Origin: Cenarchaeum sp. SB0675_bin_21
GTDB taxonomy: Archaea > Thermoproteota > Nitrososphaeria > Nitrososphaerales > Nitrosopumilaceae
Direction: 5' to 3'
DNA: 54,303 nt
NCBI GenBank assembly: GCA_009843815.1
Contig: VYCS01000046.1
Location: 1-54,303, forward strand
In this document: positions 1 through 7,975 of the stretch, piece by piece
Position numbering within the stretch: the stretch's first letter is position 1
How the letters are laid out: each line of letters opens with the position of its first letter
Made by a program: the position numbers and the translations under genes
Notes under the pieces: generated by a model
Database searches by the model: none
Told to the model about the DNA's origin: nothing
What the model saw: the letters and a program-made list of their open reading frames with translations, nothing else

Positions 1-305
1 CCGTCAAGGTCTCCTAGAGACGCCACGGATATACCAAAAAAAGCATTGTTGGCCAAGACAGGGCCATTTGGTGTAAGACCGTTGATCTCTATGGCGGCGG
101 TGGGATACACGTCGTCGCTGACATACGCATCACCAAGGCCGGCCTCTCCGGCGCCCAAGGCTGCATTAAACGACAAAAGTAACGTTGCGGCACATACTAC
201 ATACAAGAAGAGGCGCGACGTACTGTAAGATGTGGCACGCGCACCCTGCTTATCGTGTAACTTCACCGGCTCCCCCATGCTAAGGCTCTGTCTAGGCTGC
301 AGCAT
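1..305 (-). CDS. Secreted FG-GAP repeat protein, N-terminal part (truncated by window edge)
   Basis: The reverse strand is open from ATG codons at 308 and 305 to the left edge of the window. About 45 residues in lies a hydrophobic segment (LFLYVVCAATLLLSF) followed by an Ala/Gly-rich stretch, consistent with a signal peptide. Near the edge the translation reads FGISVASLGDLDG, the hallmark of an FG-GAP (integrin-alpha-like beta-propeller) blade that normally continues with Ca-binding Asp residues. A strong Shine-Dalgarno GGAGGTG sits at 315-309, which favours the second ATG (305). FG-GAP proteins are surface or secreted adhesin-like proteins; ligand unknown. The C-terminal bulk is outside the window. 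Confidence 0.75.
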   Translation of the reverse strand, partial: MLQPRQSLSMGEPVKLHDKQGARATSYSTSRLFLYVVCAATLLLSFNAALGAGEAGLGDAYVSDDVYPTAAIEINGLTPNGPVLANNAFFGISVASLGDLD

Positions 306-436
306 CATCACCTCCAAATTTCAACATGCAACCCTTCGCCTCCCCGAAGAGCAGAATCTTGAGTAACTGCGGACAACCAAGACCCGAAGATCTCCGTACG
401 GGTAGACTTGATGTGGTCGTTTACCATGTCCGGCCC

Positions 437-637
437 TCAGACGATATCACCATCCGACCATATGGCTATCGAGGTGTGCCCAATGATGGCCGACACGAAG
501 ATGTCCTTGGTGGTGTCGCGCGATTCAGCCGAAGCGTCACCGGGCAGGCCAGCGGCGAGCAGTACGGCGGCAACAACCACTCCCAGCAGTATTATTCTGG
601 GCCGCTCTAGTTCTCGGTGGGGGGATGTGGTTGTCAT
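437..637 (-). CDS. Short secreted protein with signal peptide; possibly cut by an in-frame TGA
   Basis: The 66-residue product begins MTTTSPHRELERPR followed by a hydrophobic core (IILLGVVVAAVLLAAGL) and an Ala-Ser-Ala site, a clear Sec signal peptide. The mature part is only about 27 residues. The same frame continues past the TGA at 439-437 for about 42 sense codons and ends in a TGATG that overlaps the start region of the FG-GAP gene. This looks like one 109-codon gene carrying a nonsense codon, or two coupled small genes. I do not recognise the family. The start at 637 was chosen because it precedes the signal peptide directly; an earlier in-frame start at 712 adds an implausible N-terminus. 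Confidence 0.45.
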   Translation of the reverse strand: MTTTSPHRELERPRIILLGVVVAAVLLAAGLPGDASAESRDTTKDIFVSAIIGHTSIAIWSDGDIV

Positions 638-682
638 ATGACTGTTTGGCAGAAACGAGTAATGATAAACAGTATGTCTACA

Positions 683-712
683 ATGTGTCCATATGTGTCC
701 ATATGTGTTCAC
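683..712. repeat. 10-bp tandem repeat, three units
   Basis: The unit ATGTGTCCAT occurs twice in direct succession and a third time with three changes (ATGTGTTCAC). It lies in the intergenic space upstream of the reverse-strand signal-peptide gene. Confidence 0.7.
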
Positions 713-715
713 ATA

Positions 716-760
716 GCGGCACGCAAAAGTTTCTGTACAATTGAAAATCGCCTAGGCATG
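716..760. repeat. Dispersed 45-bp repeat, copy A
   Basis: This stretch matches 52900-52944 in 41 of 45 positions, same orientation, and the four differences are all transitions. The shared core includes ACAATTGAAAATCGCCTAGG. Read on the + strand it encodes AARKS..TIENRLG in both copies, which resembles the beginning of a transposon-type helix-turn-helix protein, but neither copy continues into a long frame. The rest of 761-1077 shows no gene I can support. Confidence 0.7.
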
Positions 761-1077
761 CATAGCACTCGCCAAAAAGAATGGAAAACTACGTGACGAA
801 CCGAAACATATAGATCGTCTTGCCGTCCCCAGCCACTTATGCCAAAGGAGATATTGGTAAAGAGAGAAGAGGCCCATCTCTGGGGGAGATGCGGCGCCCA
901 CAGACGAGCGGGCGGCATCCGCGGAGCCCGCCTGAGTCCTGCCGCATCTCCCACACATCCAACCGACCAGAACAACGGCTAGGTCGTTGCCGCATGGCTT
1001 AGTCATGAGCAGATTTGACCTGAACTTGTACGATATAACACCCCATCGCGAAAACCACAGCTTTACATGGGTGGACT

Positions 1078-1499
1078 CTAGTGATCATGCTCATCCCAGT
1101 CTGAACCTAACGGCACCTGAACCGATATGATGTTCTCTTCTATTTCATATCTTACATTTATGTCTGGCACGAATTTGGTAAACATATTGCCCAGTAGCAT
1201 CTTTATGAACATGGACCACTTGACTCCCATCTTGTGGTGGATGACCAAGTAATGTATCTCGCCCTCTATTGCATGAGAAGAGGGGATACTCATAGACTGC
1301 ATATAGTCCCCCAAGATGAATCCAGTCTTCTCCCAAGGCACCAATCGACACTGCCTAAACTTTGGGGTGGCGCCCCCAAAACATCTGCAGAATGGCTGGC
1401 TTTAACGCGTCCCAAAATAGTAGATTTGAAATTTTTCATATCTACTTGTTTGCACTCAATGAAGGTGTACTTATCGACACCTTGTGGTATGTCAAGCAA
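1078..1499 (-). pseudogene. Frameshifted small gene, possible nuclease-like protein
   Basis: Two reverse-strand frames join into one sensible protein of about 140 residues if a single frameshift is allowed in the G/C-rich run near 1363-1380. The first part (from a TTG at 1499) reads ..DKYTFIECKQVDMKNFK.., where F-I-E-C-K resembles the E-x-K half of a PD-(D/E)xK nuclease core. The second part (from about 1344) carries ..GEIHYLVIHHKMGVKW.. and ends EHDH. Each half alone looks protein-like, while the overlapping third frame is interrupted by a stop. It is either a decayed gene or a base-calling error; the nuclease assignment is a guess from one motif. Confidence 0.4.
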
Positions 1500-1613
1500 C
1501 TAACTTCAGCGGAGCTGTAACGTATGGTGTACATGGCTCTATAGTTGATATACTGTTTATACAGTCTTTTTCGATTAATTAATTAAAGCCAAAAAAAAGA
1601 CACCATACAGTAC

Positions 1614-2213
1614 ATGGGCAGAAAAGAGAGACGGGAGCGTGAACAAAAAAGGGCAAGCTATGCATCAAAGCACGCATCTGAAAAGCGTAAACATATGCTG
1701 ATAGCCATAGGTGTGTTAGGCGGTGTAGGAGCCATCGTTGGATGGTCGGCATTTGTGTTTGTAACTTTGGATCCTGCAGACATAGGCGGTGCACCCATGG
1801 GTGCGGGAGCACTAAACAGTGCGCACACACATACAGGAATACTTGTAAAGATATTTGGAGATACATTCCCATTCCATGAAACAGGATATCAGATACAATC
1901 AAATTGGATACACTTTGAGAATCATGATGGCTCTACAATTCACAAGCACGCCACTGGCGTAGACTTGGGATTCTTGTTTGACTCTCTAGATATCGAACTC
2001 ACAGACCAATGCTACCAATTCCCCAGCGGGCAACAGTTCTGCACCAATGATGACTATACACTGCGCTTCTTTATCAACAACGTGGAGGTGGATGACGTTC
2101 GGGACTATGAACCCATGGAGAATGACCGCGTATTGATTATATACGGCAATGAGTCCGAAGAGGAGGTCGCTGCTTATCTGGCCGAGCTGAACAGTATGGA
2201 ACTGGTTAGATGA
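1614..2213 (+). CDS. Conserved membrane-anchored protein upstream of ilvD
   Basis: This 199-residue protein has a very basic cytoplasmic N-terminus ([20 protein letters not shown]), one transmembrane segment at about residues 28-50 ([20 protein letters not shown]) and an exterior domain of about 145 residues. The exterior part contains a histidine-rich loop ([15 protein letters not shown]) and two cysteines (DQCYQF, QFCTND) that could form a disulfide. I recall similar proteins in other Nitrososphaerota but no function. An A/T-rich TTAATTAA element at 1576-1587 is a plausible TATA box. The stop overlaps the ilvD start by four bases, so the two are probably co-transcribed. Confidence 0.75.
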   Translation: MGRKERREREQKRASYASKHASEKRKHMLIAIGVLGGVGAIVGWSAFVFVTLDPADIGGAPMGAGALNSAHTHTGILVKIFGDTFPFHETGYQIQSNWIHFENHDGSTIHKHATGVDLGFLFDSLDIELTDQCYQFPSGQQFCTNDDYTLRFFINNVEVDDVRDYEPMENDRVLIIYGNESEEEVAAYLAELNSMELVR

Positions 2214-3877
2214 TATCGAGTCGTAATGTTGTAGAGGGTGTATCTCGAGCTCCGCATCGCGCCATGTATAAAGCCATGGGGCTGAACGATGAGGATTTAG
2301 CAAAACACATGATTGGTGTATCGCATGCAGGCAACGAAGCAACACCCTGCAACATACACCTACCGTCTCTGGCAAAAGAGGCCAAGCGTGGAGTATCTGA
2401 TGCGGGTGCCACACCCCGCGAGTTTGGCACAATAGCCGTCAGTGACGGAATAGCCATGGGACATGAAGGAATGAAGTCATCACTGATATCCAGAGAGATT
2501 ATAGCTGACTCTATAGAACTTATGGTGCGCGCCCACCAATATGATGCGGTAGTGGGATTGGCCGGCTGTGACAAGAGCCTCCCAGGTACAATGATGGCCA
2601 TGGCTCGCCTGAATGTACCATCGGTCTTTGTGTATGGCGGTACTATTATGCCCGGCATACTAGATGGCCGTGAACTCACTGTGGTGGATGTATACGAGGC
2701 GGTAGGTGCATATAATGCAGGCAATCTGAGCCTGGAGTCACTAAAGAATATCGAAGATACGGCTTGCCCCTCGGCAGGATCCTGCGGTGGCATGTTTACC
2801 GCAAATACGATGGCCTCAATATCCGAAGCCATAGGGCTGGCTCTGCCGGGCAGTGCTAGTCCGCCAGCCGAAGATCCTCGCCGCGAGAAGATTGTATATG
2901 AGAGTGGTGTAGCATGTGTGAAACTATTGAATAGTGGCATACGGCCTTCAGACATACTTACATTTGAGGCATTTGAGAATGCCATTACAATACTAAATGC
3001 ATTGGGCGGCTCTACAAATGGCATACTGCATCTGTTGGCACTGGCCGGCGAGGCCAACATAAAACTGGACTATGGTGATTTTGAGCGTATACGCAAAAAG
3101 ACACCCCACATAGCAGACATGAAGCCTGGCGGTAACTATGTAATGAACTCATTGGACAAGATTGGAGGCATACCTTTAGTGATGAAGAGTCTACTGAATC
3201 ATGGCCTACTGCACGGAGACTGTCTTACTGCTACAACAGGCACCATATCTGACAACCTCAAAGATATGGGTAGTGTGAGCCCGCAACAGAAGATAATCCG
3301 TATGCCAAATGCGCCACTGCACCCTCAAGGCACGGCAAACATACTCTGGGGCAGCCTAGCACCTGAAGGCGCCGTCATAAAGACCGCCGGTGTACAGATG
3401 ACTAACTTTACAGGTAAAGCCAAAGTATTTGATCGTGAAGAGACTGCATTCGAGAGTGCATCCAAGGGAGATATATCTGAAGGTGATGTAGTCGTCATAC
3501 GATATGAGGGACCAAAAGGGGGTCCGGGTATGCGTGAGATGTTATCTACTACTGCAGCATTGGTGGGTCAGGGATTGGGTAAACATGTGGCGATGGTCAC
3601 CGATGGGAGGTTCTCTGGAGGGACCAGAGGATTTATGGTGGGTCATGTGGCACCCGAAGCCTTTGTTGGTGGGCCCATAAGTCTGGTGGAGGATGGCGAT
3701 GTAATATCTATAGATGTGTCCCATAATCGTATAGACTTGGAGGTCTCAAATGAAACATTACAAAACAGAAGGAGTTTGTGGCAACCTCCAAAACCAAACT
3801 ATACTCATGGGGCTCTTGCAAAGTACGCATCCATGGCAGGGTCTGCCTCACGCGGTGCGGTCACACGACCTCTATGA
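2210..3877 (+). CDS. ilvD: Dihydroxy-acid dehydratase
   Basis: Dehydrates 2,3-dihydroxy-isovalerate and 2,3-dihydroxy-3-methylvalerate to the 2-oxo acids, the third common step of valine/isoleucine synthesis. The 555-residue length is typical. Cluster-ligand motifs are present: ATPCN (Cys47), [11 protein letters not shown] (Cys120) and [11 protein letters not shown] (about 186-194), as is the C-terminal [12 protein letters not shown] signature. It starts in an ATGA overlap with the membrane protein upstream and overlaps the end of the convergent HTH gene by six bases. No other ilv gene is in the window. Confidence 0.97.
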   Translation: MISSRNVVEGVSRAPHRAMYKAMGLNDEDLAKHMIGVSHAGNEATPCNIHLPSLAKEAKRGVSDAGATPREFGTIAVSDGIAMGHEGMKSSLISREIIADSIELMVRAHQYDAVVGLAGCDKSLPGTMMAMARLNVPSVFVYGGTIMPGILDGRELTVVDVYEAVGAYNAGNLSLESLKNIEDTACPSAGSCGGMFTANTMASISEAIGLALPGSASPPAEDPRREKIVYESGVACVKLLNSGIRPSDILTFEAFENAITILNALGGSTNGILHLLALAGEANIKLDYGDFERIRKKTPHIADMKPGGNYVMNSLDKIGGIPLVMKSLLNHGLLHGDCLTATTGTISDNLKDMGSVSPQQKIIRMPNAPLHPQGTANILWGSLAPEGAVIKTAGVQMTNFTGKAKVFDREETAFESASKGDISEGDVVVIRYEGPKGGPGMREMLSTTAALVGQGLGKHVAMVTDGRFSGGTRGFMVGHVAPEAFVGGPISLVEDGDVISIDVSHNRIDLEVSNETLQNRRSLWQPPKPNYTHGALAKYASMAGSASRGAVTRPL

Positions 3878-4216
3878 GTCATCACTGTATGAGTTTGGAT
3901 ATAGCCTTAATTCCGGCTCTGCTCCTGATATGGAGATTTCTACCCTACCGATGCGACTTCGATACATCTTTATCTTCTTTCTATCTTCAATGTAGAACTG
4001 CTCCACAGTAACAAGCGCCAAATCTTCTAGATGCGCTAGTATCTTGTATACAGAGGATATTGAAACTTGAAGTTCTGCAGAGATCTGATTTACTCCTTTG
4101 GCATTATCCTTTATTGAAAAGAGTATGGTTCGAGTGTATACATTACTAAGCGCCTCAATTATCTTTTGAGTTACATCGAACTCTTTTAGCTTTAGTATTG
4201 GTGGCTTCTCTGGCAT
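3872..4216 (-). CDS. Winged-helix transcriptional regulator, second of a tandem pair
   Basis: This 114-residue protein has an ArsR/TrmB-like winged-helix fold: a helix ([22 protein letters not shown]), a helix-turn-helix with recognition helix [17 protein letters not shown], and a basic wing ([14 protein letters not shown]). It is a close paralogue of the gene immediately upstream, sharing the xSSVYKxL recognition helix and the KMYRSRIxxxEI.I wing. One base separates the two genes. Its target is unknown; no metal-binding cysteine cluster is visible. Confidence 0.8.
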   Translation of the reverse strand: MPEKPPILKLKEFDVTQKIIEALSNVYTRTILFSIKDNAKGVNQISAELQVSISSVYKILAHLEDLALVTVEQFYIEDRKKIKMYRSRIGRVEISISGAEPELRLYPNSYSDDS

Positions 4217-4217
4217 T

Positions 4218-4556
4218 TTAATTCGGATCTAATTCTAGTATGGTCTCTGGCGTTGATCCTTCAATACGAATCTCTGCCTTTGCTATACGACTCTTGTACA
4301 ACTTGAACTTTTTTCTTCCCCGAGGCTCTACATCTATTCTAGTCACCTCCATGAGCGCCAGATCAACTAATGTAGAGAGTTTCTTGTATACTGAACTGAG
4401 GGGTATGTGTAACTCTTCAGAGAGCTCGGCGGCACTCTTCTCCTCCTTTACTGTTGAGAGTAGTAAAGACCTTGATTCGGCATCGGCCAACTCCACAAGA
4501 ATCTTTTGTGTTGTGTCATACTTTAATAACTGCAAAAGGGAGATAGATCTAGTCAT
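4218..4556 (-). CDS. Winged-helix transcriptional regulator, first of a tandem pair
   Basis: About 112 residues with the same layout as its downstream paralogue: N-terminal helix (YDTTQKILVELADAESRSLL), HTH with AAELSEELHIPLSSVYKKLS, and a basic wing (GRKKFKLYKSRIAKAEIRI). Two in-frame ATGs exist (4562, 4556). A TATA-like GTTTAAATA at 4587-4579 is centred about 26 nt from 4556, which suggests a leaderless transcript starting there. The two paralogues probably form a two-gene operon and may act as a heterodimer (inference). Confidence 0.8.
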   Translation of the reverse strand: MTRSISLLQLLKYDTTQKILVELADAESRSLLLSTVKEEKSAAELSEELHIPLSSVYKKLSTLVDLALMEVTRIDVEPRGRKKFKLYKSRIAKAEIRIEGSTPETILELDPN

Positions 4557-4578
4557 AATCATAAATTATAATGTTGGT

Positions 4579-4587
4579 TATTTAAAC
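4579..4587 (-). promoter_or_regulatory. TATA box of the HTH pair
   Basis: GTTTAAATA on the reverse strand, centred about 26 nt upstream of the ATG at 4556. The 4588-4758 interval holds no gene that I recognise. Confidence 0.45.
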
Positions 4588-4817
4588 AACATTGCATGTT
4601 TTACAAATGTGGAATGGTGTATTTTGTTGTTATTGGTGCCTCCTGCAAGGACGGGTGATTTGGCCACACCCAAACGGAAGGCATCCCGCGGCGTACCACC
4701 ACATCAATATCTCTCCTACGTCGCATGTTGGATGTAGCAGGTATCTTGCAGATGCGGTGTGAAGCCTATTTTTATAAAGTATTTTCCTGTGGGACACATC
4801 CTCCCAGCATTAAGACT

Positions 4818-4826
4818 TTTTATATC
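4818..4826 (+). promoter_or_regulatory. TATA box for the PAS protein
   Basis: TTTTATATC, about 26 nt upstream of the GTG at 4849; a second TATA-like TTTATAAAG lies at 4771-4779. Both lie downstream of the first ATG of the open frame (4759), arguing against that ATG as the start. Confidence 0.45.
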
Positions 4827-4848
4827 ATATGCTACCGCGTTATTCATA

Positions 4849-5553
4849 GTGAGAGTCATACAAGCAACCATACCGATACTGTACCGTTCTGTGGATATGA
4901 ACGGCGTGATTGTAGACTGTAACCAAGCCTATGCGGACAGGCTTGGATATACCGTGGAAGAGATCGTCGGCAAGTCCCTCTTTGAGCATTCTACAAAGGA
5001 TACCCGCGAAGCTCTCAGGAAGGCATTTGTCGACTGGACGGTATCGCAAAAGACGAACATCCCCATAAGGATCAAACTAGAGGCAAGGAATGGTGATGCC
5101 ATCGACGTCGTGCGAACCTTTAGAAATCGATACGACGGTGACGACATAGTCGGAATAGATTCTTCCATAATGGAGTTTTCCCATATCAAGAGACTGCAGG
5201 ATATGTACAACGTCGGCGCCAGAGACGGCTACGAGGATCCCAACATCCTGCGCAGATCCGTCGATTACATTGGCACAGTAATTGACTGCAACCAATCCTA
5301 TCTGGACAACATGGGATACACGAAAGACGAAGTTGTGGGAATCAGCCTGTATGAGCACACAGCATCCAGGAGCAAGGGCAACCTGCACGCAAACATGAAC
5401 AACTGGAGAATTGGGATACGCAACCCGGCAAAAATATGGATGAAGAGGAGAGATGGGAGCGAGTTTCCCGCACACCTTACCTCCGTTGATGAAACTAACA
5501 AAGAGGGCGTAGTGGTGGGTAGAACGGTCTCCCTGAAGATCATGGACGGATAA
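4849..5553 (+). CDS. Tandem PAS-domain sensory protein
   Basis: The product has two similar PAS domains. The first (about residues 8-115) reads LYRSVDMNGVIVDCNQAY..LGYTVEEIVGKSL; the second (about 135-234) reads LRRSVDYIGTVIDCNQSY..MGYTKDEVVGISL. There is no kinase, HTH or other output domain, so it probably acts as a free-standing sensor or partner protein. The frame is open from an ATG at 4759, but TATA boxes at 4771 and 4818 point to the GTG at 4849 as a leaderless start. No cofactor-binding residue can be assigned. Confidence 0.8.
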   Translation: MRVIQATIPILYRSVDMNGVIVDCNQAYADRLGYTVEEIVGKSLFEHSTKDTREALRKAFVDWTVSQKTNIPIRIKLEARNGDAIDVVRTFRNRYDGDDIVGIDSSIMEFSHIKRLQDMYNVGARDGYEDPNILRRSVDYIGTVIDCNQSYLDNMGYTKDEVVGISLYEHTASRSKGNLHANMNNWRIGIRNPAKIWMKRRDGSEFPAHLTSVDETNKEGVVVGRTVSLKIMDG

Positions 5554-5566
5554 CGGGCCAGTGACC

Positions 5567-5578
5567 GTTTTTGTTTTT
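5567..5578 (+). terminator. T-rich terminator after the PAS gene
   Basis: The run TTTTTGTTTTT begins about 15 nt after the stop codon, as expected for an archaeal T-tract terminator. Confidence 0.5.
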
Positions 5579-5885
5579 GGTAGCGCGGATTAAGATGATG
5601 CGCACATCAACTGAAGACATCTACATATGATATAAAATCCGGGACATTTCTCGGAATCATGGTGTCGTATTATATACACAAACTCATGCGCGGCATATAC
5701 TTCGTCTGGCCGTCATCCCAGTTTTGTATAGTTCCGCCTTTCTGTCACTGGTTTGGTTATGAATCTTGAGATCCAATCCCATCCCACTCTTGTTACAATC
5801 CCACCAAACTGCCTCATCCCTCCAAGATGTTACAACTCCCATATCAGGTAACCGTTAAAAAGGACAGTTTACCATATTTTTGGTA
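5579..5885. other. Intergenic region without a recognised gene
   Basis: I see no coding frame here. Towards the right end there is a TATA-like GTTAAAAAG (about 5853-5861) and an inverted repeat TTACCA/TGGTAA (5869-5874 and 5881-5886) that abuts the start codon of the next gene and could be an operator. Confidence 0.4.
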
Positions 5886-6191
5886 ATGGCAAACGATTAT
5901 CTGATTGAATGTGTCACGTATAACAAACATCACCAAATAATCCGTGTTAAATGCCGCATCATATATGCTGGTGGCTCTGAGTCAGCATTCATAGAGACAA
6001 AAACTCGAGACGAGATTCTCGAAGATATTAAAAACAGCAGTGATTTTCGGACAAGAAACAAGGAAGGCGGTCCATGGGAAGACGGCGCCCGAGTGAAACA
6101 CTTCGATCTAAATGGCATAACCTATATCACAACTGAGGGTAACGAAACAAAAGAAGACAATCTTGGCGAGCTAGATGAGTGTGCCGACTGA
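5886..6191 (+). CDS. DUF3892-like small protein
   Basis: A 101-residue protein beginning MANDYLIECVTYNKHHQIIR. The order of a beta strand with V-K, an acidic helix (TRDEILEDIKNSSDFRT), and a C-terminal ..HFDLNGITYITTEGNETKEDNLG.. matches my memory of DUF3892 proteins, whose role is unknown. An in-frame TTG at 5880 would add two residues; the ATG at 5886 sits about 28 nt from a TATA-like element and is preferred. Confidence 0.6.
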   Translation: MANDYLIECVTYNKHHQIIRVKCRIIYAGGSESAFIETKTRDEILEDIKNSSDFRTRNKEGGPWEDGARVKHFDLNGITYITTEGNETKEDNLGELDECAD

Positions 6192-6452
6192 CCTATCTTG
6201 TTCTGGCCAGGTCCTGCGACTTAATGCAACGTCTCATAACTTGTCATATACGGACGCTGCCGTTGTATTGCAACAGGACGCTTTTATATCAACCGTTGAC
6301 GAAAACAACGTGTATAACTGGTGTCGGTCTGCACGTTGGTTGTCACCGCCACGGTAGAGTCGGTCGCCCGGACCCTTTGGTCATGCGCGACATATGCCGA
6401 TCCTGTATTTTATGGCGCAAGATCTATATGTCACGAGTGATATACACGTACC

Positions 6453-6800
6453 ATGGCCGGAAAGAAGCGCCTGAAGAACGGGGCATCTTCCCAAGCGATA
6501 AGGAGGGTGGCCGTCCGGATGGCCGACTCCGACGAGATGATCCGCAGCATCGACAGGAGCCGGTGGGAGGTGGCCAGCGAGTCCTCGCCGGTATTCTGGC
6601 ATATGGTGGCCATCACCGAGGGTGGTATCGTCTGCGACTACCCGTACCATGTCCAGCGAAAGGGCGCCGCCTGCAGGCACACGGCAGCCGTCGAGATCAT
6701 CCTGCTGCGGGAGGCCGGAACGATCCGGGCCGGCGAGCCGCCCGCCAGCCACGGGGATGGCATGCCGCCATACGCGCCGGGGGGTGTGGGATCTGCGTGT
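6453..6800 (+). pseudogene. Remnant of a SWIM-zinc-finger protein
   Basis: The first 90 residues of this frame look coding: MAGKKRLKNGASSQAIRR.., then SRWEVASES.. and CDYPYHVQRKGAACRHTAAV. The last stretch is the SWIM zinc-finger pattern CxC-x(n)-CxH, but the second Cys is Tyr here, so the Zn site is incomplete. SWIM fingers of this type are often fused to transposases. After about residue 95 the frame loses protein character and runs into low-complexity G-rich DNA, overlapping the next gene. I interpret it as the decayed N-terminus of a transposase-like gene in a G+C-rich patch. The gap 6192-6452 upstream holds only a TATA-like TTTATATC near 6283. Confidence 0.45.
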
Positions 6801-6856
6801 ACGGGGGTGCTTTGGTATGTGATGTTATTGTGTGCATTGTGGCGGCCGTATAGGCC

Positions 6857-7660
6857 GTGGAGTCAGGCTTGGTAATAGAGTCGGCCGCCGCGCCGGACTT
6901 GTGGGCACATGCGGGGATGGTGGCCCTGTCGGCGGGCGCATGCGCCGTGGCCTCCATGGTGGGCCTTGCGGGCGGCCTGATCATAACACCCGTACTGATG
7001 CTCATGGGGATACCCCCGCCGGTGGCGGCCTCGGCCGGCCTGGCGGCCACCCTCTCCAGCTCAGCCAGCTCGGCGGCGGCCTACGCGCGCCAAAAGCGCA
7101 TAGATTATCCCATGGCGATCAGGCTGGGAGTACTGGCCACCCCGGGCACCGTACTGGGGGCCATCGTGCTGGCGGACGCGGATTCGGGAATGTTCGGAAT
7201 ACTGTTCGCCGCGGTGCTTGCCGCCTCGGCCGCATACATATTCCTCCGTTCCAAGCTGGGCGGTAACGGCATATCCAACGCGCGCCTCGTCATGGTGCTC
7301 TCCGCCTCTGCCAGCTTTATGGCGGGCATAATATCCTCGTTCTTCGGTATAGGGGGCGGTGTGGTGTTCGTGCCGCTCCTGGTGGCAGTGGTGGGAATGG
7401 GGATGATGCGCGCCGCGCCCACTTCCATGCTGGCCATGTTGATGACGTCGACCGCCGCCATAATCATGCACGCGCTGCTGGGCCACACAGACGCGGTCAT
7501 GAGTCTGTTGTTCGCGGCGGGAGGGCTGGCCGGCGGCTTGGTCGGGGCCCGCATCTCCCTACTGATGAAGGAGGGCCACCTCCGGACGATCGCGGCCGTG
7601 TTCCTCTCGACGATCGCGGCCAACCTGGTCTGGGACTCCCTGTCGACGAACACGCAGTGA
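6857..7660 (+). CDS. TauE/SafE family sulfite/anion exporter-type permease
   Basis: A 267-residue polytopic membrane protein with about eight hydrophobic segments. The paired family motifs are visible: GLAGGLIITPVLMLMGIPPPVAAS in the first half (about residues 37-60) and FFGIGGGVVFVPLLVAVVGM in the second (about 163-182), reflecting the internal duplication of the family. Members move sulfite, sulfoacetate or other small anions; the substrate here is unknown. The gene is markedly richer in G+C than its neighbours and may have been acquired. Confidence 0.85.
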   Translation: MESGLVIESAAAPDLWAHAGMVALSAGACAVASMVGLAGGLIITPVLMLMGIPPPVAASAGLAATLSSSASSAAAYARQKRIDYPMAIRLGVLATPGTVLGAIVLADADSGMFGILFAAVLAASAAYIFLRSKLGGNGISNARLVMVLSASASFMAGIISSFFGIGGGVVFVPLLVAVVGMGMMRAAPTSMLAMLMTSTAAIIMHALLGHTDAVMSLLFAAGGLAGGLVGARISLLMKEGHLRTIAAVFLSTIAANLVWDSLSTNTQ

Positions 7661-7761
7661 GCCGGAGCGCCGCGGCCGCCTGGCCGGGGTGCATAGTCGA
7701 GGTCAGGGATAGTGGATCAGACCTCTGTATGGACGGCCAAGGTATGCGGTCCCCCATGTGC

Positions 7762-7822
7762 GGACTGGAAATGGGGTCAAAATAGTAGGGCGGAAACATA
7801 GGTCAGAGTGGAAATTGAGGTC
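7762..7822 (+). repeat. Three ORB-like 17-18 bp boxes (minor cluster)
   Basis: Three units of the form nnnnTGGAAAnnnnGGTC are present: 7762-7778, 7788-7804 and 7805-7822. The last two are adjacent and contain GGAAACATAGGTC and AGTGGAAATTGAGGTC, nearly identical to units in the larger array at 24275-24388. Their core resembles archaeal origin recognition boxes. They lie in the intergenic region 7661-7975, which otherwise holds a G+C-rich left part and, at 7883-7925, two direct copies of TCCCGACA(A)GTTAACA. Confidence 0.6.
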
Positions 7823-7975
7823 TGTTAAACAATGAGGCTCCGTTTGAAACAGGCGCCATATGTGGAACAGTTCAATGTCAACTCCCGACAGTTAACACGG
7901 GCAAGCAGATCCCGACAAGTTAACAGAACCGGGGAAACAAAATACTATAATACTTGCATATCTAAAAGTACAGTC

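Noticed and set aside
2206-3060. Reverse-strand 284-residue frame inside ilvD
   Set aside because: Shadow of ilvD, with Ser/Pro-rich translation and no promoter or homology.
4600-4760. Structured non-coding RNA between the HTH pair and the PAS gene
   Set aside because: Some G+C-rich blocks could pair, but no known RNA family or promoter/terminator pair could be identified.
7105-7653. Reverse-strand 182-residue frame opposite the TauE/SafE gene
   Set aside because: High G+C coding DNA leaves antisense frames open; the + strand product has clear membrane segments and family motifs.
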